From: a virus
DNA length: 46,278 bases
Virus record (IMG/VR): IMGVR_UViG_3300001918_000028
Span: 1-46,278 of that record
Strand: one strand, 5' to 3'
Shown piece by piece: positions 40,180 to 46,278 of the stretch (the stretch's first letter is position 1; every line of letters begins with the position of its first letter). The notes under the pieces are model-generated. The model worked only from the letters and a program-made list of their open reading frames with translations. It was not told where the DNA came from and did not search any database. A program made the translations under genes and the position numbers.

Positions 40180-40255
40180 CGCGCTGGTTCGAACAACCGC
40201 GGGGAAGATCGCTTCAGGACAGGGAGAAGAAGGAGGTGGGGTTAGGGAGAAGAAG
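40180..40255. promoter_or_regulatory. Control region of the HTH gene: dyad and purine repeats
   Basis: The 102-bp gap (40168-40269) holds a 22-bp imperfect palindrome centred on GTTCGAAC (40180-40201, 18 of 22 positions symmetric) and a polypurine tract with GGGAGAAGAAG repeated at 40222-40232 and 40245-40255. It lies between the HTH start codon and the stop of the 311-aa gene, so it probably serves autoregulation. Confidence 0.35.
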
Positions 40256-40269
40256 AGGGAGAAATCGGC

Positions 40270-41205
40270 CTACAGGTCGAAGCCCCAGGCGCCCTTCGCC
40301 GAGGTGAGGTAGGGCTTCAGGAGCCTCCACTTCACGCCACCAAAGTGTCGGTGCAGCGTCCCATGGTCGGTGAGCTCGCTGATCGGCACGCGCTTGCCGG
40401 CTTTGAAGGCTTCTACCAACTTGCAAATGGCGTCGATGTGGCTGGCCGACTTGAAGACGATCGGCTCGCCACCGCGGATGCGCAGCCGCGTTCCATCGGG
40501 CGAGAGGTCCAGGGGACCCGGGGTGGCTTCGACTGCCACACCACGCATCCGGGCATCGAGAATCTCGCCGCTCACCGCCAGACTATCGTCAGCAGCCAGC
40601 ACGTCGCGGATCGGCACCAGGATCGTGCCAGGCAATGTCACCCCCCGAAGACGGGCGGCGCGACTGCTGCAGAGGATGATGAGATCCCGCGGATAGGGCC
40701 GTGCCTGCAATGCAGCCGAGACCTGGGCCCGCACAGCGGCGTGCCACATTCGGCGCACGAACCATGTCTGGACACGCGCTGGGCGCTTGCCAAGGCGGGC
40801 GTCGCCGATCTCCCAGAGCATCCCCTCGATCAATGGCCGCGGCGTGCGCGCGGAGGGCAGCGCCAGATCAGCTCCGATCGCGGCGAGGGTGTTGTTGATT
40901 TCGACGCGGTGCCGGGCGAGCCGTGCACCCGGCACCGCGATCAGACCGCCAGACGGGCTGAAGTACGCGAGCCCACCCGCCTGCTCGGATCGAACCAGCG
41001 TCACCGGTGCGTCGTCGTGATCCGCGAGCGATGCCGAGACGGTCTCGTGACCGTGGGGCACCAGCAGCCCGCATGCGCGCAACATGCCAACGGGGCCGGG
41101 CGACATCTCCGCCATGGCCCCGTTGAGGAAGGGCTCCTCCAGGTCCAGCACCTCGAGGAGCAGCGCGACAGCCTCGGCGGAGAGCCGGGGCGGTTCGTCA
41201 GACAT
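40270..41205 (-). CDS. Unknown protein downstream of ImmA (311 aa)
   Basis: Starts MSDEPPRLSAEAVALLLEV. The central region has VEINNTLAAIG and LIILCSSRAARLRGVTLPG; the C-terminal 80 residues (SASHIDAICKLVEAFKAGKR, then ISELTDHGTLHRHFGG) look like a winged-helix. No family recognised. It overlaps the upstream 399-aa gene by 8 nt, so the two are coupled; together with XRE and ImmA they form one apparent transcription unit. It could be a lysogeny-control, exclusion or defence effector gene. Confidence 0.7.
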   Translation of the reverse strand: MSDEPPRLSAEAVALLLEVLDLEEPFLNGAMAEMSPGPVGMLRACGLLVPHGHETVSASLADHDDAPVTLVRSEQAGGLAYFSPSGGLIAVPGARLARHRVEINNTLAAIGADLALPSARTPRPLIEGMLWEIGDARLGKRPARVQTWFVRRMWHAAVRAQVSAALQARPYPRDLIILCSSRAARLRGVTLPGTILVPIRDVLAADDSLAVSGEILDARMRGVAVEATPGPLDLSPDGTRLRIRGGEPIVFKSASHIDAICKLVEAFKAGKRVPISELTDHGTLHRHFGGVKWRLLKPYLTSAKGAWGFDL

Positions 41206-42397
41206 CCCGCAGCATCCGCCAGCGCTTCAGGTACTTCTCACCGACCAGGCGCTCGCGGTCGGTACGGTCCTTCAAATCGCAGCCCTTCGGCATGGAGATG
41301 GTGACCGGCAGCGTGCGACCGCCGCGCACCCCCGGCGTCGCATGGAACTTGATGGTGAAGCGGACCTGCGTGACCTTGTAGCCGCCGGCCAGCGGATCAC
41401 TTTCGCCAAAGCGTGCCTCCGCCATCTGCCAAATGCTGCGCTCGGCACCGCGCATGCATTCCAGCGTCACACGCTCGCCCTGCGTCTCGTAGGGCATCAG
41501 CCGAAGCAGCGTGACCTTCACGGACTCGATGTTGTCCTCGACGTCGTGGGGGAAATCGAAGGGCTGCAGCAGGTGGTCCAGTGAGTACTGGCGGATGGGG
41601 ATGCGGTCGCCCTGGAACGGGGCACCCAACATGTGTTCGGCGAACAGGCGCACCAGGTCTTCGCGCGTCTCCCGCGCCTGCGCCACCACCTCGATGGTGC
41701 CGGAGGCAGGCTCGTAGGTGATGGCCGCCTCGACCACCGGGCGGAAGGGAAGCCGGTCCAGCTTGCCGTTGACGAAGGCGCGGCGGTCCCCGGCGCGGCC
41801 TTCGCGGTAGATGGCGACCTGGATCAGCTCCGCATGCTCCCCTTCCAGCGACGGGCGGTAACGGTCGCAGATCTCCACCTCGACATGCTTCGTGTCGAAG
41901 TGCGTGGCGATGGCCGCCTTGAACGCCGTGTAGGGATCGCCGTCGCGCGGCACCGTCAGGCCGGGCAGGCATTCGAAACCATCCCACATGCGGCCATAGC
42001 GGCGGTCATCGGCGTAGCGGACTTCCTCGGCATGACCGAAGCCGGCCGGGTCCTTGAGGAACATCCACAGCGCCCGGGCATGCCCGTTCTCCAGGGAGTC
42101 TAGGGTCTCTGGGGAGCCCGTGATCGAATAGAGCGCGGCCTGACCGGGCTCGTCCGCCATGGCACCCACCCGATCGGCGTCGTTCATGACGCGCAGACGC
42201 TCAGCGTCGTCCATGGCGTCCACCGCCCGCAGCAGGGGCGGGACCACTTCGTTCGCGGCGCCCTCCCACACCACATCGGCCGGCAGGACCGCCTTGATGG
42301 ACATGAAGTAGGCATGGAGCGACGCGGGCGGCGTGCTCCGGATGAACTCCGGGACTGTCGGCACGGGGGGTCTTTCGATTAGGGGGGCGCCGGCCAA
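41198..42397 (-). CDS. Unknown protein downstream of ImmA (399 aa)
   Basis: It may start at TTG 42397 (GGAG 7 nt upstream, inside a 7-bp hairpin) or GTG 42364. Features seen: VPEFIRSTPPASLHAYFMSI near the N terminus, FVNGKLDRLPFRPVVEAAI in the middle, and GRTLPVTISMPKGCDLKDRT close to the end. Predicted alpha/beta with no signal peptide or membrane segment. No family recognised. Coupled to the 311-aa gene; see the XRE-ImmA finding. Confidence 0.7.
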   Translation of the reverse strand: MAGAPLIERPPVPTVPEFIRSTPPASLHAYFMSIKAVLPADVVWEGAANEVVPPLLRAVDAMDDAERLRVMNDADRVGAMADEPGQAALYSITGSPETLDSLENGHARALWMFLKDPAGFGHAEEVRYADDRRYGRMWDGFECLPGLTVPRDGDPYTAFKAAIATHFDTKHVEVEICDRYRPSLEGEHAELIQVAIYREGRAGDRRAFVNGKLDRLPFRPVVEAAITYEPASGTIEVVAQARETREDLVRLFAEHMLGAPFQGDRIPIRQYSLDHLLQPFDFPHDVEDNIESVKVTLLRLMPYETQGERVTLECMRGAERSIWQMAEARFGESDPLAGGYKVTQVRFTIKFHATPGVRGGRTLPVTISMPKGCDLKDRTDRERLVGEKYLKRWRMLRDV

Positions 42398-42422
42398 TCC
42401 GGCGCTCCGCTAATCGACGTAT

Positions 42423-42476
42423 CAAGACTCGGTGTGCGGGCACAAGCGAAAAGATACGCACAGGAGCGTAGTCTTG
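42423..42476. promoter_or_regulatory. Nested inverted repeats between ImmA and the 399-aa gene
   Basis: Outer arms CAAGACT (42423-42429)/AGTCTTG (42470-42476) and inner arms TGTGCG (42433-42438)/CGCACA (42457-42462) with an 18-nt centre. As RNA this forms a two-tier stem; as DNA it may be an operator. A second hairpin GCGCCGG-CCAAT-CCGGCGC lies at 42388-42406 at the start of the 399-aa gene. Confidence 0.45.
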
Positions 42477-42481
42477 TCGGC

Positions 42482-43204
42482 TTAGCCGAACAGCGTGGGG
42501 GGGCCTTCTGAATCGGCCAGGAGACCGAGTTTCCGCAGTCGAACCCGCGCTGCCTCACCAGAAACCTGGAAGCTGGCCATGACATGCCGCTCCGCTTCCG
42601 CGGCCGGCGCCGTGCCAATGACGGCGGCGCCATGGATCCCGTGGTCGCGCAGCAGGTCCCCAACGGACCGGCGCACCTGCTGGGCCGGCATCAGGATGGC
42701 ACCGCTGACGTAGCCGGCCTGCCATTCGAGCCAGTCGAACTCAGTGGTCCCCATCATGCTGTCGCGCTTGCAGACGGTCCGCGGCTCGGCACGTGCGGCC
42801 TCGAACATGTGCGGCGGCGCGGCGAACACGTGGTCAAACACGGCGCGGTGGTAGAAGGCGTGGCCCAGTTCATGCGCGAGGGTCATGCGGAGGCGATTCT
42901 GCCGGTTGGCCTGCTCGGTCAACTGGGCGGAGATCAGGATCTGCGGCAGCTGGCTGGGCAGGAAGCAGGTCATCCCCTCGACGTCGTCGCCCTCCTCGGA
43001 GAGGTCGGCATACTGGTCGAGGCTGCTGCTGTGCTGCTCGACCAGGACCGTGAGGTCATCGGTGGAGAGCGGGAAGCGGACCTCGCCATGACGCTCCTGC
43101 AGGAAGGCCGTGACCAGCCGCTCGCAATCGCGGTCGATCTCCGCTGCACGCAGGAAGAGCCGCTGCGGAAAGCGCCCTGACTTGTCGATCGACCAGCTCG
43201 CCAC
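42482..43204 (-). CDS. ImmA/IrrE family metallopeptidase
   Basis: A 240-aa protein from GTG 43204. The zinc site HELGH (111-115) and a third ligand Glu160 in LEWQAGYVSGAILMP match the M78/ImmA family. The C-terminal ~60 residues form a winged-helix-like region (VSGEAARVRLRKLGLL). These enzymes cleave an XRE repressor when DNA damage or other signals occur (ICEBs1 ImmR/ImmA). The XRE gene lies 10 nt upstream in the same operon, so induction of the prophage by repressor cleavage is likely. An AGGA precedes the GTG. Confidence 0.87.
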   Translation of the reverse strand: MASWSIDKSGRFPQRLFLRAAEIDRDCERLVTAFLQERHGEVRFPLSTDDLTVLVEQHSSSLDQYADLSEEGDDVEGMTCFLPSQLPQILISAQLTEQANRQNRLRMTLAHELGHAFYHRAVFDHVFAAPPHMFEAARAEPRTVCKRDSMMGTTEFDWLEWQAGYVSGAILMPAQQVRRSVGDLLRDHGIHGAAVIGTAPAAEAERHVMASFQVSGEAARVRLRKLGLLADSEGPPTLFG

Positions 43205-43214
43205 GCATGCAATC

Positions 43215-43541
43215 CTATTTCGAGAGGGCTTTCCGGAACGCCTTGAAGGCCCTGACCCTGGTCGCCGAATCGGTCGCGGCGGCGCGGAGGTCCTCGGGGA
43301 TCTTGCCGGCCAGCACGAACAGGTCATCCGCATCCACGGATAAGGCCCGGGCGAATTCTCTGATCAGCTGGTCGGAAGTCGGGCTGCGGCGGTCGTGCTC
43401 GATGTCGTTGAGGTACTGCGGCGATATCGACCCCGAGCCGTCCTCCTTCTGGACGGCGGCAGCCAGGTCCTTCTGGCTGATCCCCTTCTTCTTCCTGGCG
43501 GCAATGATGGCCTGTCCCAGGGTGGTGGTTGGCGTTGTCAT
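43215..43541 (-). CDS. XRE family repressor
   Basis: A 108-aa protein from ATG 43541; a further Met at 43577 would give 120 aa. HTH_3: LGQAIIAARKKKGISQKDLA (8-27), then SPQYLNDIEHDRRSPTSDQL (~39-58). C-terminal region DDLFVLAGKIPEDLRA. It fits a prophage repressor that ImmA cleaves. It heads the minus-strand operon, 290 nt from the divergent integration block, so it probably binds that gap. Confidence 0.85.
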   Translation of the reverse strand: MTTPTTTLGQAIIAARKKKGISQKDLAAAVQKEDGSGSISPQYLNDIEHDRRSPTSDQLIREFARALSVDADDLFVLAGKIPEDLRAAATDSATRVRAFKAFRKALSK

Positions 43542-43599
43542 CGCCCTTGCATCCGGCGAAATCCTTGCCTGTGGCACTTAGCGGAGTGGCGTAGTCGGC

Positions 43600-43667
43600 G
43601 CTTGACTCCTACGTCAAGCTGCGAAGCTGGACGTGGCGCAGGATTTAGCTTCCGGGATGAGTCCCGG
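43600..43667. promoter_or_regulatory. Divergent control region with operator-like dyads
   Basis: The gap from 43542 to 43830 between XRE and the integration operon contains a perfect inverted repeat GCTTGAC-TCCTAC-GTCAAGC (43600-43619), overlapping TTGACG (a possible XRE -35 box), and a smaller one CCGGGA-TGAG-TCCCGG (43652-43667). The -10 boxes are unclear (weak TACGCC). Probably the repressor operator; no gene is visible here. Confidence 0.5.
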
Positions 43668-43830
43668 CGCCGGAGGCGATTCGCGGCGCCGCGACCGACG
43701 TTGTGCGAAAGCTGGCCTGGCGACGCCCTACGCGGGATTTCGCAGCCATGCTTTTGTTCCCGCGGGCCTTCGCTAAGAGATTGTTTTCGCTGTTCTTCTT
43801 GGTTGGGCGACACGATCTTGCCTCCCAGCC

Positions 43831-44031
43831 ATGCCACCGAGCCCCTCCAATCCCCACCTCCCGCCGCACCTCCGCGAGGTCTGCAGCATCCTGGCCGCCG
43901 GCCTCGTGCGGCTGCGGAGCCGCGCTGCCGAGGAAGCTGCGCGCGAGGCTGCTGAGCAGGGAGAGCGCGGCCTACACTTCCCGGCACCCCAGCGCCTGCA
44001 TGCGAACCGGACCAACCGGAGACCCGCATGA
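43831..44031 (+). CDS. Small protein of the DUF2924-recombinase operon, 66 aa
   Basis: Starts MPPSPSNPHLPPHLREVCS. Has a helical middle (LAAGLVRLRSRAAEEAAREA) and ends GLHFPAPQRLHANRTNRRPA. Its stop overlaps the DUF2924 start (ATGA). Small genes of this pattern regularly precede DUF2924 genes; function unknown. Coupling to DUF2924 supports a real gene. Confidence 0.7.
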   Translation: MPPSPSNPHLPPHLREVCSILAAGLVRLRSRAAEEAAREAAEQGERGLHFPAPQRLHANRTNRRPA

Positions 44032-44534
44032 CACGCGCCACCAGATCCAAAGCCGGCACCCCGCCGGCGCCGACCATCCCCGCCATCCCGCCGGCCGACG
44101 TGCTCGGCCGGCTGGCGGCGCTGAAGACCACCGCGACGTCGGACCTGAAGCAGCAATGGCGGGAGCTCTTCGCCGCCGAGCCGCCGCCCTACAATCGTCG
44201 TTTCCTGGAGAGCCGCCTGGCCTACCGGATCCAGGAACTGGCCTATGGCGGCCTGAAGCCCGAGACGATCCAGCGCCTCGAGGCCCTGGGTGAACAACTC
44301 GATGGCGGGAACCCCGTCCTCCGCCGCATCCGCGGCGACGATAAGCCGATCACCGGCACGCGGCTGATCCGCGAGTACCAGGGCGTCGAGCACAGCGTCA
44401 CCGTGCTGCACGACGGCTACGAATATCAGGGCCGCCCCTACCAGTCGCTCTCCTCCATCGCGCGCGCCATCACCGGCACGCGCTGGAATGGCTGGCTGTT
44501 CTTTGGCCTGAAGAACCGGAGGGGCACGGCATGA
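44028..44534 (+). CDS. DUF2924 protein
   Basis: A 168-aa protein. The DUF2924 core includes LKQQWRELFAAEPPPYNRRF (about 40-59), LAYRIQELAYGG and the C-terminal GYEYQGRPYQSLSSIARAITGTRWNGWLFFGL, a winged DNA-binding-like end. Function unknown, but almost always found beside a serine recombinase of this type, so probably a partner in site-specific recombination or its control. Both ends overlap neighbours in ATGA. Confidence 0.85.
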   Translation: MTRATRSKAGTPPAPTIPAIPPADVLGRLAALKTTATSDLKQQWRELFAAEPPPYNRRFLESRLAYRIQELAYGGLKPETIQRLEALGEQLDGGNPVLRRIRGDDKPITGTRLIREYQGVEHSVTVLHDGYEYQGRPYQSLSSIARAITGTRWNGWLFFGLKNRRGTA

Positions 44535-45883
44535 AGCGCAAGCCGACCGCCGACGCCGCCATGCCGGCCACCGTCAGGAAGATCCGTGCCGCGGTGTACA
44601 CGCGGAAGTCGAGCGAGGAAGGGCTCGACATGGAGTTCAACTCCCTCGACGCGCAGCGCGAGGCCTGCGAGGCCTACATCACCAGCCAGCGGTCGGAGGG
44701 CTGGGTGCTGGTCCGCGATCGCTACGACGACGGGGGCGTTTCTGGCGGGACACTGGAGCGGCCCTCGCTGCGCCGCCTGCTGGCGGACATCGAGCGTGGG
44801 CTGATCGATGTGGTGGTGGTCTACAAGATCGACCGGCTGTCGCGCGCGCTGATGGACTTCGCCAAGCTGGTGGAAGTCTTCGACGCGAACAGCGTGACCT
44901 TTGTGTCGGTGACGCAGTCCTTTAACACGACCACCAGCATGGGCCGCCTCACGCTGAACATCCTGCTCAGCTTCGCGCAGTTCGAGCGCGAGGTCATTGG
45001 CGAGCGCATCCGGGACAAGGTGGCCGCGTCTCGGGCGCGCGGGATCTGGATGGGCGGCTTCGTGCCGCTCGGCTACGACGCGCGGGATCGCAAGCTGCTG
45101 GTGAATGAGGCGGAAGCGGCGCTGGTGCGGCGCATCTTCGAGGGCTTCGTCGAAACGGAATCCGGCACGAAGCTGGTCCAGGCACTGCGCGCCGAGGGCG
45201 CCACCACGAAGCGCGGCCGCGCTTTCACCAAGAGCGACGTGTATCGGGTGCTGAGCAACCGCACCTATCTCGCCGAGGCGATGCACAAGGGGAAGTCGCA
45301 TCCCGGCGAGCATGCTGCCATCGTGCCCCAGGCGATGTGGGATGCGGCGCACGCCCTGCTGGCGATCAGCCCGAAGACCCGCGCCAACCGCACCCGCCGC
45401 CAGACGCCTTCGCTGCTGCGCGGGCTGATCTTCGGGAGCGACGGGCGCGCCATGTCGCCGACCCATGCGCGGGGGCGCCGCGGGCAGCAGTACCGCTACT
45501 ATGTCAGCCAGTCGGTGCTGAAGGGCAGCGCCGAGGACGGGCCGGCCATCGCGCGCATTTCGGCCGCGGAAATCGAGGGCGCGGTCATCGCTCAGGTCCG
45601 GGGGCTGCTGCGCCAGCCGGAGGTGGTGCTGGGCGCCTGGCGCGCGGCGCGGGCCTCGGCGCCGGACATGACGGAGGACGAGGCCCGGCTGGCGCTGGAG
45701 CGGCTGGACCCGCTGTGGGAGGAGCTATTCCCCGCGGAGCAGGCGCGCATCATCCGCCTGCTGGTCGACCGAGTGGACATCGGGGTGGGCGGCGCCGACG
45801 TGCGGCTGAAGCTGGAAGGGCTGGCCAGCCTGGCACGGGACCTGGCGGCGCCAGCCACTGAACCGGCGAGCGCCGCAGCATGA
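44531..45883 (+). CDS. Large serine recombinase (phage integrase)
   Basis: A 450-aa protein. N-terminal resolvase domain with catalytic Ser27 in YTRKSSEEG, DDGGVSGGTLERP and KIDRLSRALMDF; a recombinase domain (~180-290) and a C-terminal region with FGSDGRAMSPTHARGRRGQQYRYYV, where the zinc-ribbon normally has four Cys but here has none. Joins attP and attB during integration; with a directionality factor it excises the prophage. Shorter C-terminal coiled-coil than classical phiC31-type. ATGA overlaps on both sides. Confidence 0.92.
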   Translation: MKRKPTADAAMPATVRKIRAAVYTRKSSEEGLDMEFNSLDAQREACEAYITSQRSEGWVLVRDRYDDGGVSGGTLERPSLRRLLADIERGLIDVVVVYKIDRLSRALMDFAKLVEVFDANSVTFVSVTQSFNTTTSMGRLTLNILLSFAQFEREVIGERIRDKVAASRARGIWMGGFVPLGYDARDRKLLVNEAEAALVRRIFEGFVETESGTKLVQALRAEGATTKRGRAFTKSDVYRVLSNRTYLAEAMHKGKSHPGEHAAIVPQAMWDAAHALLAISPKTRANRTRRQTPSLLRGLIFGSDGRAMSPTHARGRRGQQYRYYVSQSVLKGSAEDGPAIARISAAEIEGAVIAQVRGLLRQPEVVLGAWRAARASAPDMTEDEARLALERLDPLWEELFPAEQARIIRLLVDRVDIGVGGADVRLKLEGLASLARDLAAPATEPASAAA

Positions 45884-46278
45884 CCGGTGCCGCGCAGATG
45901 CTGACCGTCCGGGTGCCGCTGGCGGTCCGGAAGCAGCGGGGCGGGCGGAAGCTGATGATTGCGCCTGCGAGCACCACGAACCGGGGCTCCTCGGCTGCTG
46001 ACACCACGTTGGTGAAGGCGGTGGCCCGGGCGTTCCGGTGGCGGCGGATGATGGAGACCGGGCGCTTCGCCACCATCAACGAGCTGGCGGCGGCCGAGAA
46101 GATCAACTCGTCCTACGTCTCGCGCTTGCTCCGGCTCACACTGCTGGCGCCGGACATCGTCGAGGCGATCCTAGACGGGCGGCAGCCGGAGGGGATGACG
46201 CTGCCGGCGCTGATGGAGCCGTTTCCGGTGGAGTGGGAGAGCCAGCGACCGAAGAACGAAGAAGAAACAATGGCATAG
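45880..46278 (+). CDS. HTH-like protein after the recombinase, 132 aa
   Basis: Starts MTGAAQMLTVRVPLAVRKQR. An HTH-like segment ATINELAAAEKINSSYVSRL (about 75-94) is followed by LLAPDIVEAILDGRQP and TLPALMEPFPVEWESQR. This pattern recurs after DUF2924-type recombinase genes in alphaproteobacteria. Candidate recombination directionality factor or transcription regulator; unproven. Its start overlaps the recombinase stop (ATGA). The window ends with its stop. Confidence 0.75.
   Translation: MTGAAQMLTVRVPLAVRKQRGGRKLMIAPASTTNRGSSAADTTLVKAVARAFRWRRMMETGRFATINELAAAEKINSSYVSRLLRLTLLAPDIVEAILDGRQPEGMTLPALMEPFPVEWESQRPKNEEETMA

Noticed and set aside
40187-40195. GGTTCGAAC as part of a tRNA T-arm (attachment site)
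   Set aside because: No acceptor, D or anticodon arms around it; a palindromic operator-like reading is simpler.
45880-46278. attR immediately after the 132-aa gene
   Set aside because: The window ends at its stop and no repeat of left-end sequence is visible, so att sites cannot be placed.

Overview
The window is a nearly complete, temperate, lambda-like (siphovirus-type) prophage in a very GC-rich genome. The mosaic of DUF6441, DUF6950, DUF2190, a prohead-protease/major-capsid fusion, DUF3489, DUF6511 and a DUF2924-serine recombinase pair points to an alphaproteobacterium, most likely Rhodospirillales/Acetobacteraceae. That host assignment is inference from gene content and base composition. 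The ends of the prophage (attL/attR) cannot be proven from this window.

Layout: almost the whole phage genome is on the minus strand, so it is read here from right to left. At the far right (43831-46278, plus strand) is a four-gene, start/stop-overlapped integration block: a 66-aa protein, DUF2924, a large serine recombinase and a 132-aa helix-turn-helix-like protein. Diverging from it (minus strand, 43541 downward) are an XRE repressor, an ImmA/IrrE metalloprotease and two unrecognised genes (399 and 311 aa). Next comes early DNA metabolism (40167-30506): an excisionase-like HTH protein, Hjc-like resolvase, small proteins including a 42-aa membrane protein, a Sak4/AAA_24 recombinase, DUF669, a Cas4-like nuclease, a DEAH helicase, DUF6511, an HTH protein, a prim-pol/helicase primase and a DUF6456-like protein. 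A 202-bp AT-rich iteron-like repeat cluster sits beside the primase 3' end and is a candidate origin. Two tandem ParB-methyltransferase fusions and several small genes including DUF3489 follow. The packaging, head and tail operon (25787-2904) then runs: two small genes, TerS, TerL, gpW-like, portal, a 497-aa structural protein, protease-capsid fusion, DUF2190, endolysin-like, head-tail joining, holin-like, DUF6441, tail terminator, tail tube, tail assembly chaperone G/GT, tape measure, three distal tail proteins, J-like protein and tail spike.

The G/GT pair carries a textbook minus-one programmed frameshift signal: GGGAAAC, a 6-nt spacer and a 14-bp stem-loop.

The tail end of the operon is broken by accessory genes on the opposite strand: a DUF262/DUF1524 (GmrSD-like) nuclease between tail tube and chaperone, a GNAT acetyltransferase flanked by imperfect 42-bp repeats of the DUF6950 gene start, and, beyond the tail spike, an intact IS5/IS1031-type element followed by an anti-phage dCTP/dCMP deaminase (DcdV/AvcD type) with a 76-aa overlapping partner ORF. 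Together these look like cargo carried by the prophage that could protect the lysogen against other phages. The two unknown genes behind XRE-ImmA, the proteins of the DUF2924-recombinase block and the 76-aa ORF are the least explained parts.
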